From Malachius bipustulatus (taxonomy: Eukaryota; Arthropoda; Insecta; Coleoptera; Melyridae): a stretch of 64,000 bases of DNA. Below the pieces are notes generated by a model. That model had not been told where the DNA came from and ran no database searches. It saw only the letters and a program-made list of their open reading frames with translations. The stretch lies in assembly GCA_910589415.1 (NCBI GenBank), contig OU342637.1, forward strand, positions 35,742,162-35,806,161. The letters are read 5' to 3'. The number at the start of each line of letters is the position of its first letter. Position 1 is the first letter of the stretch. A program made the position numbers and the translations under genes. Shown here piece after piece: positions 36,408 to 47,197 of this stretch.

Positions 36408-39400
36408 ACAAGATAGACTGATATGATGCATGCATATGTTTTACATCATAATGTGTACCGCAAAGTCGCAAAAAAATTCGTCAGGAAGCTGTAGAACTTT
36501 CTCAAACTCCTTTAACGAAAAGATATGGGATGCCAGAAATGTTTAAAATATTCTCTCAAAAACTTAAATAGAGAATTTTTTAATCAAATATACTAAATTA
36601 TCTGCGAGTATATTTTGTTTAACTAACCCCACGAAAAGAGTGATTAAATTGGGAGCAATAATTATTATTATTATATCATATTATGATATGATCATAAAGA
36701 AAATATTATTATTAAAAAATTAAGGTGAATATTATATAAGGTCAATAAAATTGATTAAAGGTATTAACAGTTTTTAACAAAAATTGTAAACCTAAATACT
36801 GTATCTACAAATCAATGAAGATAAGAAAAAGGACCATGTTATTTCACAAATTCTTTAAATCAAAGAAGATGTCAACGGTTGCTGAGGGCAAGTTTTGCGG
36901 AAATAGAAATCTCTTCGGGGTGTAGAAAAATAGCTTCATGAAATTCCAATTTTCTTATCTTCACGTTAAAATGAACGAACCGTTTGAGACAAACTTTTGA
37001 TGACTGCAAAAAATTTTGCTGATCGGATGGACCAATTACCAGTTAAGTTAGATGCGATATCATGCGATAATCTTGATGAACTCAAGAATTATTGAGGTAT
37101 CTCCAAAAAATTAGAACAATAAATGAATTGAATTAGGGCCTTTGAATTATTTATAAGAAAAATAATCGTCTCATCTAGATTTATCTAACTGGTTAACGAG
37201 GAAGGAAAAATATCTCGCATATGAAACACTCTTTTTGTTGAGATAATGAATCTTGAGTACATAGACTCTCAAGCAAACTGGTTTCGGCGCATATCGCACC
37301 ACACCCTAAAATTCACTGTATGAGATCTACTGCATTGCGAAAACATTTTAACCAATCAGAGGACCTGAAAATATAAACCTCTATTTAGTAAAGCTCTCAA
37401 TCTGGTTAAGTTATTTTGAAGTTGAACGCTACCAAATACTATAGCGATCTATAATGACGATACTTTTACGGGTTTGTAAAAAGTAATTTTATAAATTCCT
37501 TTACTCAGAAAGCTAGCGGTAGGTTTAATTGACAAGAGATGGCGTTAGCAGTATTGTATAGGACTTATATTGTACAAGTTTTGAACATAGGTATATAACG
37601 TTACAAGACTTCTTGTAAAAACACACATGATAAAGATTCCAAATTGTTTTTGAGTGGCCCAATTACCTCCAGGATTGGCGTGTGAGAGAGCCGCAGAGGC
37701 TATTCAATGTAGCACTAAGAGTGAGGCTCTCGTATAACCTTATGTCATTACGACGCTATTGAAGAGAAAGCGCACATCGTCTCAGTTCGCCGGGAGCTCC
37801 ACCGACATAAGGATATGATAAGGCTGGAGTCGTCAGCGGCGTCACTCACTAGTCGCTACTTTAACAATATAAACTCGACTCTTCCCGGGGACCAGGATCT
37901 CTTCCGAGCCAATTAGGAAAACAACTGGAGGCGACAGAAATACTATTTCTAGTGACAGATTGCATGATTGTGTATTTACATGGTGATATTATTTAGATCT
38001 GGTTCAAGTAATCGCAGTCAAACTTTAAAATTTAATGAATTTTGCTTTTTAATTCCGAATTCCTTGATTTTCCGGTAGAAGATTTAATTTAATTAATTTT
38101 TTATTTAGTTGGTGTACCTAAAAGTTGAGAGGAAATCCAGTGAATAGGTTTTACACCATAGTGCCTCAGATCATAAACAAGTTTAATTTACCTTCTTTTT
38201 TTATTGTTATAAGTAACTATTACCATAGTTAGGGAAATAATATCCGTTATGAAAATAATTTTTCGCTAGTTCGTTGGAAAATTTTCTGCTATTATTCTCA
38301 CTTATACTGCGGTTCCGAATCGGAAGATACATTATCCGTTTTGCCGACTGTAGAGCTGCAGCGGGAAATAAACCTAATGGGAAAGCAGATGTCAGTAGCG
38401 CACGACTTGCCAGTTATTCTTCTGAATATGATTGTAATATATTTTATGTGTATCTTAATATGTGTTATACCTGTATGTTTGTTTGCGATCGTCGATGCTC
38501 CCGAAATTCATTAAAAAAATTCTGCGCTACAAAACAATTTCTCTTCATCGTTGTGGAATTCTGTTAGAATAGTTTTGAAGTGTGAATTTGATTCCTAAAA
38601 AATGCAGCATGAAATTTTCCACGAATAGCATACTTCACGTCATTATCAAGCTTGATTCTCTTCCGACCAGAAGTTACAACTTTATTTGGTTCCTCAATAC
38701 CGGGATTATCGATAACAGTGAGGACTGTACAAACAGCTGCATAAGTTAAAAGTGCTGGAGCTTATGTACTAGAATTTTCTGAGAATTCCTTCCAATTAAA
38801 GCGAGAATTTTTTTAAAGTATTTTACGGGATTAGCTATTGGTTGAAACTATTATCTTATACATATAGAAGTATATCTAGCTATTCACTAATTATGTAATA
38901 CTAATGCGATTTCGAGCATAAAAATCGTAAAGATAAGCGCGAACCAAATAAGAAGACGGATTTTCCTGGTGATTGGGATAAAAGTATAAAATTAGGTGAG
39001 CTTTACAACTTACTAAATTCCCTTTTTGGGAAAAATGTCAGGGATTATCTTCTTACGTTCCGTCCGAGTCTTCTCAAATTTATTTGGACCCGAATCAGAA
39101 CGGAGAAGAAAAAAAGAAAGAGAGAAACATAAAAGTGAATTTCTCGTGATAAAAAAGTGGTATTAATTTCACAAAATTTAGCCTGCCCTACGTTGTGTGT
39201 TTTTAATTTACAGGCTACTCATGACTCCAATAAAAATCAACATAAAGAAATAACAAGTGTATTTAAAAGTATCTGATGTTCCATGCAAACCAATTTCCCA
39301 AGTCAGAAATAAACGAATACCTCAGTGAGAAAATATTTGCAAATAAAATTAATTGGTTATAAACACCGCATGTTCATACAAAAAAAATATTTATAAAATC

Positions 39401-40340
39401 ATTTAAAAATAACATACTGAATAATATAGGTCTATTCAGTCCTTAAACACAACTTTCATTACAATAAACATTACTAATGATGAAAACTTCATAAATCCAT
39501 TTTTACATTTAAACTTTATACATCAACATTATCTGGTACACAATAAAAATTGTTTAAGCTTAAAAACGTGAAAAAAAGGTTTCTTTAAAATGGCCGCTCT
39601 ATGTACATTATCTTGAATTACTTTGGTAAACGTTCACGCCGGAAAGACTGGACGAGCCCACTGTTGCAATGAAAGATGGGAACGCTGGCAGCGCGGATGT
39701 CGCCCTTATGTTATGGTCTCGAAGGGACGATAGCTTCCCATCATCAAGTCCGTTCATTTACCATAATAAAAATTGAAGATAAGAGCGAAAAGACTCCAGA
39801 ATAAGGTAAAAACTAAGAAGAAAAAACTAAAGGGAAAAATAAAAACCCTGAAAAATTGGGACTTCCTCAAATATAGGAGGATCAATTCCTCAAAGGGCTG
39901 TCTAAACTCACATGGCCGCTGATGTAAAACAGGGGCTGATATGCCTTTTCGACATCTCTTCGGCAATTCAAGACTGTTATCGCCTAAGAGAAATGATAAA
40001 ATAGTTGCTATCGAACAATAAAGAACTAGATCGACATACCTGCTATTTTTTTTTACCACATCATAAACGATTGAAAAATGGTTTCAGTAACAGAAACGAT
40101 CTTACACGGTCGGCTTTATAAATAAAAAGAGAAAGTTTTTCTCCAGTCAAAGGCATAAACTACGAGTTCTCGCCAAAAATAAGAAATTATTTTTGCGATG
40201 GATAAAAAAAAAATGACGATAAACGTCTGCTGTCTGTCTAGCTTCACTCATACATCCTTGAGGCGTTTACATCTAAGACTGATGTCTTACAACCCTTGAA
40301 TATCGTGTTGCCTAACTATGTTCCTATTTACTACATAAAA
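36408..40340. other. Gene-free stretch with a GC-richer island
   Basis: AT-rich except for about 37640-37930, a GC-richer, complex block without an open frame. Short hairpin-like AT runs occur near 36660-36700. The open frame at 38274-38567 (+) has no motif and no supporting signals. No gene recognised. Confidence 0.5.
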
Positions 40341-40534
40341 TATCGTGTGATCCACAAAATTTTTCATCAACTAGTGCCTTGAAAGAGAGAGATAGCTATT
40401 GCAGTCATTGCAGTCTGAGCTCATTGCACCTGATCACACCTACCAATAGTTTGCATTTTATTTGACTGACTGGCAGACATGCTTCATTTTTTCCAAGGCA
40501 CTAGTTGATGAAAAATTTTGTGGATCACCCGATA
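40341..40534. mobile_element. Short MITE, 194 bp with 40-bp inverted ends
   Basis: The left arm 40341-40380 (tatcgtgtgatccacaaaat, continuing ttttcatcaactagtgcctt) is the reverse complement of 40495-40534 with a single mismatch. The interior is about 114 bp and non-coding. A TA lies at each outer edge, consistent with a mariner-type target. It sits about 50 bp from the BEL element. Confidence 0.85.
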
Positions 40535-40582
40535 TATTTCTTTAATATTACTAGCTAATAATATTTATTCCTTAATCATTCA

Positions 40583-40587
40583 AGGGG
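40583..40587. repeat. Target site duplication (left) of BEL/Pao element
   Basis: agggg, identical to 47193-47197. Confidence 0.9.
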
Positions 40588-41071
40588 TGTTTGTGAATGA
40601 GCCTAGACGAATCTAGGTTCTCGAAAAAAATTGAAGTATACCTACGAATAGGTATTAATAAGTGGACTGTATGAATCGAAATTTAAAACGCTATGAATCG
40701 CCTGACAACTGAACCACTTACCTTTTGGCGAAGCTGGGGTGGATTCGGTTCTAGGCGTAGAAATGGAGCTTGTAGAAGTGGCAGAGCACGAACGAGACGA
40801 CAAATTTGGCACCAGCGTACCGCGGCGTATTTTCAGCTAACGAAAAACCAACGAACCTCTTTTCGAGGCGGCGACACGACGACTATTCTTCCTGACGCAG
40901 AAGCAAGTGGGGAAGCCAGGCGATTATTTTTTTCGCGTAAAATAAAATAAATATTCCGAGCAAGTCAATTAAATTAATGGAAATGGCAAATTCTAATTAT
41001 TTCCCTACCCAAAACAAAACAAAAGTATTATTTACAAAAATATAAAAAGCATTTTAGTTGGGGCTTTAACA
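40588..41071 (-). repeat. 3' LTR of BEL/Pao element
   Basis: On the plus strand it starts tgtttgtgaatgagcc and ends ggggctttaaca. It pairs with 46700-47192. It lacks the 8-bp tandem duplication present in the other LTR. Confidence 0.95.
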
Positions 41072-41085
41072 TTTACCGCCCACCT
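41072..41085 (-). other. Polypurine tract of BEL/Pao element
   Basis: The minus strand reads AGGTGGGCGGTAAA immediately before the 3' LTR, a purine-rich run in the position of the plus-strand primer. Confidence 0.6.
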
Positions 41086-41100
41086 AAAATGCGATGCATT

Positions 41101-44100
41101 TTACTGAGGATTGACGCCCGGTAAAGGGCACAATTTCACTAATGGTCGTTGAATTTGTCCATTAGAAGTACGGACAGTTGCAACTCTAGCTACACCGTCC
41201 TTACCCGGGTGAAGTTGAACGATTCGACCAAGGCTCCACTTCATGGGGGGTAGCTGTTCATGCTTCAAAAGAACCAGGGTCCCTACGACTGTATCCTGAG
41301 AAGAATTGGTCCATTTATTTCTTTGTTGTAGAGTGTGGAGATACTCCCTATGCCAACGTTGCCACACGTCTTGCTGAAGTCGCTGGATAAGTTGCCAGCG
41401 CGATAAGTGATTCAACGACAAGTGAGTAAGATCGGGGTTTGGGACGCAGGTTAACGGTTCCAAAGTTAAAAAATGTCCGGGGGTGAGCACTGATAAATCG
41501 TGGGGGTCCGAACTCATCGGGCAAAGAGGACGTGAGTTTAGCACCGCTTCGATCTGCACCAGGACGGTGTAAAACTCCTCGAATGTTAAAACCTGTTCAC
41601 CAATGACTCTCAACAAATGAGTCTTTACTGACTTTATTCCAGCTTCCCAGAGCCCTCCGAAATGAGGGGCTGAGGGAGGATTAAGGCTCCACGATATTTT
41701 TTCTGAATCAACAGCTTGTTGCAGAAGTTTTTCGATTTCCCTTTTCGCCCCTACGAAATTAGTTCCTTGATCAGAAAAGATCTGCGTGCAACGCCCTCGA
41801 CGGGAAACAAATCGTCTTAGGGCAGCGAGGAAACAATCGGTTGTCAAATCTGAAGCCAATTCCAGATGTAGAGCTTTCGTTACGAAACAAACGAATAAAC
41901 AAAGATATGCTTTCTGGGTCTTGGCTGATCTATTTTTTCCCAACCTGATGTGGAATGGACCGCCATAGTCCACTCCCACAATTTGAAAGGGTTTAATTTG
42001 ATTAATCCTAAACGTGGGTAGATCTCCCATTGGTGGCTGAAATGCAATAGGTCTAGTCCGGAAGCACTTCAGGCACTTACTAAGAACATGATGAATAGCC
42101 CGACGGGGCGATAAAATCCAGAAATTCTGTGCTATCAGAAACTGGACGCTTTGAAGACCTGGGTGCAAATTTTCCCGATGCACCTCCTCAATTATTAGAT
42201 AAGTTAGGCGGTGTTTCTGGGGCAAGATAGCAGGGTGTTTCTGATCATAAGAAAGACCAGAATGAGCCAGTCTACCGCCCACCCTGAGGACTCCGTCTTC
42301 CGCAACAAAGGGATGTAACTTCCGAAACGACTTGGGAATAGATCGACTATTTGTGATATTTTGTAGAATATCAGCGAACGCGACATATTGAACACGCTTG
42401 ACTAAAACAAGTAGTGCGTGATATAATTCTAACTCGGTAAAAGGACCTCTGACTGCACGGGCTCGAGACTGCGAAACGAAACGACGTACGTACGCGATGA
42501 TACGTTTGATTTTTGCCAGAGATGAATATCTATCTAAAAGAAAGTCGATGTAGTCTAACAAGACAAACGTAGATAAAACAATTTTCTTCTCTTCCTCGAA
42601 TAGTTGAGAAGAATCCGAAGGGTCGGTTTTTTCAATTGGCCAATGATTCGGGGGCAACTGAAGAAAATCCGGTCCATTCCACCACATGGAATGATGAACC
42701 AATTCCGAAGCAGACAATCCCCGTGACGCACAGTCGGCAGGATTGTCATTTGAACGAACGTGGTGCCACATATGCGGAGGAATAAGATCTTGAATAAGGC
42801 TCACCCTGTTGCTGACGAAGGTTTTCCAGCGATGAGGGGACGACTTGATCCAAGAGAGGGCTACAGATGAATCGGACCAAGCGAAAATATTCGAAATTAA
42901 CACTGTGTCCGCGAATGTCTTTATTATGAATGACACCAGTTTTGCAACAAGAACTGCCGCGCATAACTCTAGCCTAGGCAGGGAAACACGTTTTAAGGGT
43001 GCTACCTTAGACTTCGAAAATATAAGACATACTTTTGGACCTCTATCGGGAAATTCAAAACGAAAATAAACAACGCCTGCGTAGCCTCGTTCGGAACTAT
43101 CCCCAAAGGCGTGCAATTGACATGACGATTGATGGGAATACATTATTGGCCTAGGAATTTCTATTTCGGAAAGCAGAGGAAGCTCACGTACATAGCGAGT
43201 CCATCGCTGACGTACGTCTTCAGGGGGCTCGCTGTCCCAGTCAAGTCCCAAAGTCCAGAGATGCTGCACCAAGAATTTTGCGTAAAATGTGAGTGGTGAT
43301 AGAAATCCCAAAGGATCGAACGTCCGGGCCAAATCCGACAAGATGTTTCTCTTGGTACATGGTCTTGACATCGACTCGATATTATAGGTGAAAGCGTCCC
43401 TTTCGGGTAGCCACTTTAGCCCGAGCACCTTCACGACAGAAGATTCCTTGTCATCAAATGGGAGGGAAGAAGTGTGACGTAAGGATTCTGGAATACTTTC
43501 GAGAAACTCAGAAGTATTGCTGGCCCATTTCCTCAGCTCAAACTTTCCCTTCGCAAGTAAACTAACAAGCTGCTTTTTGATAAGCAAAGCTTCTTCAATA
43601 GACGAACATCCTGTTATGACGTCATCGACATAGATATCCGTGTTAATAACCTTTGAAGCAAGTGGCAAAGGACTTCCCTCATCTTTAGCCAACTGCATAA
43701 GGGTTCGAATAGCCAGAAAAGGTGAAGAGGTGACACCAAAAGCGACGGTGGTTAAACGAAATTCTTGTATGGGGTCGTCACTGTTGGGTCTCCAGAAGAT
43801 GCGCTGATAATCACAGTGATCTGGGCGAATTTTAATTTGCAAATACATCTGTTTAATATCAGCTGTAAATACAATCGAATGCAATCTAAACTTCAATAAT
43901 AACGTGACGATATCGTTTTGAAGTTTTGGTCCTACTAAAAGTTTGTCATTTAAGGAATCTCCATGAGTTGTTCGGAAGGATGCATTAAAAACTACTCGAA
44001 AAGGCGTGGTGCTACTATTTTTATTCCGAACAACGTGATGGGGAATGTAGTAGACTTGAAGGGGACTCCCCGGGGGTGAAGTCACCAACTCCATGTGACC

Positions 44101-46245
44101 ACTCTCGAAATAATCTCTCATAAAATTATAACATCCCTCATAAAGCGAGGGATCTCGTTTCAAACGATTTTCCAGGGAGACAAACTGTTTGAAAGCTCCC
44201 GCTCGAGAATCTCCCATATCAGGGTTCGATGCCTGAAAGGGCAAAGCGACACAATAACGACCATCATTTTCTCGATAGTGATTCTCGAGAAAATGCTTTT
44301 CACACTTAAGCTCATCCATAGACGGAATAGGATTTATAGGAACTTCTTCCAATTCCCAAAATCTCTTCATGGTATTTTCAAGAGAAAAATCCGTAGAAAC
44401 AACCAGAGAATTCACCACTTGACGTTGGTTAATACCAACCGGCAATTTTCCCATTACTATCCATCCGAAGACGGTATCAATCGCTGTGGGCAGAGTGGCT
44501 GACGTCAGCCTGCCTTCACGCAAGATCAAAGGAAACAGCTCCGCTCCTAGTAACAAGTCAATTGGGCCCGGAATATGAAATTCTGGATCCGCCATTTTCA
44601 AATTAGAGAAATGTTTTAATTTTTCTCTAGCTACAGGGGCACAGGGCATGTTCGAACAAATGGTTGGCATTACCATAGCATCGAAAGAGAACGAGGGAAC
44701 TGATTGGCCAACCGGACGAATCATACAAGAGACACTTTTTGAAATTGGGGATAGGCGCTCACCGACTCCAAACACCGCCAATGACACACTCTGGCTCTTC
44801 AGACCCAGCTGCTGCAAACACCTCGAAGATATCATGTTAACCTGTGAACCACTGTCAATCACTGCTCGGACTTTTCGAAATTTACCCCAAGAATCCAAAA
44901 TATCTACTAAGACGGTGGCAAGGAGAACACTTTCCTTAGAAGAACTTACATTAGCAAGAGACTGTGCAACCTCTTGACGCGAACCACCTTCTGCGGAATC
45001 TGAAGTTGGTTTAGTACCAGAAATCTCATTGTTGGGCGCGATATTCTGATCGAAGTGTAAAAGAGTGTGGTGTCTCTGATTACACTTGTCACAATTGAAC
45101 TTAGAGCGACAATCTTTCACTCGATGAGTGCCAAAACAATTTATACAAAGATACCTCTCCTTGATTAATCGAAATCTCTCATTCGGGGATTTATCCCGAA
45201 AGGAGGGGCATTGGTATGAGGAGTGGTCCTCACTACAAATCGAGCAATTACTCCATCTATTTTTAGAAGTACTAACCAGAGAAGAGATGGGTTTTACTTT
45301 CCCAATCGAGGCTGCGCATGGTTTGGAAATGTTAGATGACGGACTCAAGGCCGTGTTCTCAAGAGCATTGCACTGTTTATTGAGGAACTCTTTTAACTGG
45401 GCAAGAGTTGGTATAGCATGAGTTCCCAACGTCAATTCGAAACGTTCACGAGTCGTAGAATCAACCTTTTGTAACAACAGACTGAAAAGCATAAAGTCTT
45501 GTAGATTCAAGGGAAAGTCGATGGTCTCCAAAGCAGACACGTTCTCCTGAAAAGTATCTAAGAGATACCGCATACTATGAGATGATGCGACAGTTAAGGG
45601 CTTCAAATTGCAAATCGAATTCCAATAGGTAGAAGCAAGTAAACGATAATTTTCATACCTATCTCGTAACGCTTGAAAAGCAATAGAATAATTCTCCGAG
45701 GTGAGGGGTAAAACCTCGACAATTCTCAAAGGTTCTTTGGATAAGACAGAAACTAAATATTGAAACTTAGATACAGGATCTAACGAATCATTTTCGTGAA
45801 CCAAAGTACAAAATAAATCTCGGAAGGTGGCCCATTGTTTATAATCACCCGTAAATGTCGGTATAGTCAATCGTGGCAACTTTATATTGGAGGTTTTTTG
45901 GATAGATTGATCCTCGGGTGGATCCCGTTCTAGCTCCCGTGCCGGTTGCGAAAAAAGATTAATAAAAATCGTTTTTATTGTGAAAAAATTATCAAGAAAG
46001 ACCTGACGAATTGCCTTCTCGGCAGCAAAATTTGGATTTTCTTCTTCCACGATCATATTTATGATAGCGGAATGTATTTTTTCGAAAGTTTCATAGATTT
46101 CATCCAAACACTCACATCTAAGCCTAAACCTGACGTGTACACTTTTATCGGTTATAGCTTTTTCAGCAACAGACAAAATATCATCGACAAGATCCATCTG
46201 CAATTGCCTTTGAGCTCGTTGCTCCGCTAATTTATTTCGAGGCAT
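41101..46245 (-). CDS. BEL/Pao gag-pol polyprotein, 1714 aa, intact
   Basis: One frame encodes all functions. Residues ~1-300 are a gag region of the DUF1759 type (FTGDYKQWATFRDLF at ~131). Three zinc knuckles follow (C334-C337-H341-C346; C367-C370-H374-C379; a third from C385). The aspartic protease has its VIDSGS site with D464. The reverse transcriptase spans about 740-910, with D796 and the YVDD box at 872-875. RNase H follows with D1049, E1093, D1125 and D1171. The integrase has an H1356-H1361-C1391-C1394 zinc site and the D1426, D1492, E1534 triad, followed by a C-terminal DUF5641-type domain (about 1610-1705). Length and order match the family. The ATG at 46245 opens the frame 454 bp inside the 5' LTR. 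The product is expected to be cleaved by its own protease and to assemble into cytoplasmic particles. I see no stop, frameshift or missing catalytic residue. Confidence 0.97.
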   Translation of the reverse strand: MPRNKLAEQRAQRQLQMDLVDDILSVAEKAITDKSVHVRFRLRCECLDEIYETFEKIHSAIINMIVEEENPNFAAEKAIRQVFLDNFFTIKTIFINLFSQPARELERDPPEDQSIQKTSNIKLPRLTIPTFTGDYKQWATFRDLFCTLVHENDSLDPVSKFQYLVSVLSKEPLRIVEVLPLTSENYSIAFQALRDRYENYRLLASTYWNSICNLKPLTVASSHSMRYLLDTFQENVSALETIDFPLNLQDFMLFSLLLQKVDSTTRERFELTLGTHAIPTLAQLKEFLNKQCNALENTALSPSSNISKPCAASIGKVKPISSLVSTSKNRWSNCSICSEDHSSYQCPSFRDKSPNERFRLIKERYLCINCFGTHRVKDCRSKFNCDKCNQRHHTLLHFDQNIAPNNEISGTKPTSDSAEGGSRQEVAQSLANVSSSKESVLLATVLVDILDSWGKFRKVRAVIDSGSQVNMISSRCLQQLGLKSQSVSLAVFGVGERLSPISKSVSCMIRPVGQSVPSFSFDAMVMPTICSNMPCAPVAREKLKHFSNLKMADPEFHIPGPIDLLLGAELFPLILREGRLTSATLPTAIDTVFGWIVMGKLPVGINQRQVVNSLVVSTDFSLENTMKRFWELEEVPINPIPSMDELKCEKHFLENHYRENDGRYCVALPFQASNPDMGDSRAGAFKQFVSLENRLKRDPSLYEGCYNFMRDYFESGHMELVTSPPGSPLQVYYIPHHVVRNKNSSTTPFRVVFNASFRTTHGDSLNDKLLVGPKLQNDIVTLLLKFRLHSIVFTADIKQMYLQIKIRPDHCDYQRIFWRPNSDDPIQEFRLTTVAFGVTSSPFLAIRTLMQLAKDEGSPLPLASKVINTDIYVDDVITGCSSIEEALLIKKQLVSLLAKGKFELRKWASNTSEFLESIPESLRHTSSLPFDDKESSVVKVLGLKWLPERDAFTYNIESMSRPCTKRNILSDLARTFDPLGFLSPLTFYAKFLVQHLWTLGLDWDSEPPEDVRQRWTRYVRELPLLSEIEIPRPIMYSHQSSCQLHAFGDSSERGYAGVVYFRFEFPDRGPKVCLIFSKSKVAPLKRVSLPRLELCAAVLVAKLVSFIIKTFADTVLISNIFAWSDSSVALSWIKSSPHRWKTFVSNRVSLIQDLIPPHMWHHVRSNDNPADCASRGLSASELVHHSMWWNGPDFLQLPPNHWPIEKTDPSDSSQLFEEEKKIVLSTFVLLDYIDFLLDRYSSLAKIKRIIAYVRRFVSQSRARAVRGPFTELELYHALLVLVKRVQYVAFADILQNITNSRSIPKSFRKLHPFVAEDGVLRVGGRLAHSGLSYDQKHPAILPQKHRLTYLIIEEVHRENLHPGLQSVQFLIAQNFWILSPRRAIHHVLSKCLKCFRTRPIAFQPPMGDLPTFRINQIKPFQIVGVDYGGPFHIRLGKNRSAKTQKAYLCLFVCFVTKALHLELASDLTTDCFLAALRRFVSRRGRCTQIFSDQGTNFVGAKREIEKLLQQAVDSEKISWSLNPPSAPHFGGLWEAGIKSVKTHLLRVIGEQVLTFEEFYTVLVQIEAVLNSRPLCPMSSDPHDLSVLTPGHFLTLEPLTCVPNPDLTHLSLNHLSRWQLIQRLQQDVWQRWHREYLHTLQQRNKWTNSSQDTVVGTLVLLKHEQLPPMKWSLGRIVQLHPGKDGVARVATVRTSNGQIQRPLVKLCPLPGVNPQ

Positions 46246-46679
46246 AATGATATTTCAAAAAAATTAAATTAAATAATAATCTAACAGGCACAGGAACAAG
46301 AGCGGTATTTCAAAATAAATATTAAATAGGTATATATCAAGCAAACTCCAGTAAAATGCACTTATTTTGTGTACCAAATTATAAACAGGTGATTTTAATT
46401 ATGATCAATCGAAAATTCTTTCAAACCAACTAACTATAATAATAATTTAGAATAAATTATAATTTGAAAACTATATTTTCTTCATTAAATTTCAGAACTA
46501 CTTAAATTGTAGGTAGGTACTGAGATAGGCTTATCACCGAAATATGATAAGACCCAACGAAATTGATGAATTAATTATTGCTTTAAATTATTCCAATATT
46601 ATTTTACTATTATAACAAATCAAAATCTACCACTTCCATTGACTAATGAGGGAATAATTATTACGAAACAATGATATCA

Positions 46680-46694
46680 GGCTCGAAGTGACCA
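46680..46694 (-). other. Primer binding site, probably tRNA-Tyr
   Basis: On the minus strand, 5 bases after the 5' LTR, the sequence reads TGGTCACTTCGAGCC. Its complement GGCTCGAAGTGACCA resembles the 3' end of tRNA-Tyr (GGCTCGAAGGACCA) with one extra base. The match to tRNA-Tyr is from general knowledge of that tRNA and should be aligned properly. Confidence 0.55.
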
Positions 46695-46699
46695 AAAAA

Positions 46700-47192
46700 T
46701 GTTTGTGAATGAGCCTAGACGAATCTAGGTTCTCGAAAAAAATTGAAGTATACCTACGAATAGGTATTAATAAGTGGACTGTATTCGAAATTTAATCGAA
46801 ATTTAAAACGCTATGAATCGCCTGATAACTGAACCACTTACCTTTTGGCGAAGCTGGGGGTGGATTCGGTTCTAGGCCTAGAAATGGAGCTTGTAGAAGT
46901 GGCAGAGCACGAACGAGACGACAAATTTGGCACCAGCGTACCGCGGCGTATTTTCAGCTAACGAAAAACCAACGAACCTCTTTTCGAGGCGGCGACACGA
47001 CGACTCTTCTTCCTGACGCAGAAGCAAGTGGGGAAGCCAGGCGATTATTTTTTTCGCGTAAAATAAAATAAATATTCCGAGCAAGTCAATTAAATTAATG
47101 GAAATGGCAAATTCTAATTATTTCCCTACCCAAAACAAAACAAAAGTATTATTTACAAAAATATAAAAAGCATTTTAGTTGGGGCTTTAACA
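46700..47192 (-). repeat. 5' LTR of BEL/Pao element
   Basis: Same sequence as 40588-41071 apart from a few substitutions, one extra G and a tandem duplication of tcgaaattta-type text near 46784-46803. Confidence 0.95.
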
Positions 47193-47197
47193 AGGGG
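47193..47197. repeat. Target site duplication (right) of BEL/Pao element
   Basis: agggg, identical to 40583-40587. Confidence 0.9.

Larger units (their letters stand above)
40588..47192 (-). mobile_element. Complete BEL/Pao LTR retrotransposon
   Basis: A 6605-bp element on the minus strand with two near-identical LTRs (484 and 493 bp), TG...CA termini, a perfect 5-bp target duplication (agggg), a tRNA-like primer site beside the 5' LTR, a purine-rich stretch beside the 3' LTR and one uninterrupted gag-pol frame. BEL/Pao elements are a lineage of metazoan LTR retrotransposons; this one has no envelope-like frame. By manual comparison the LTRs differ by about four substitutions, one 8-bp tandem duplication and one single-base indel, so the insertion is young but not brand new. 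Every domain needed for transposition is present with its catalytic residues. Confidence 0.97.

Noticed and set aside
41786..46230. Open frames on both strands inside the BEL element
   Set aside because: They are shadows of the 1714-codon polyprotein in other frames.
46671..46694. tRNA-like 3' end on the plus strand
   Set aside because: Only the acceptor-end complement is present, next to an LTR; it is a primer binding site and not a tRNA gene.
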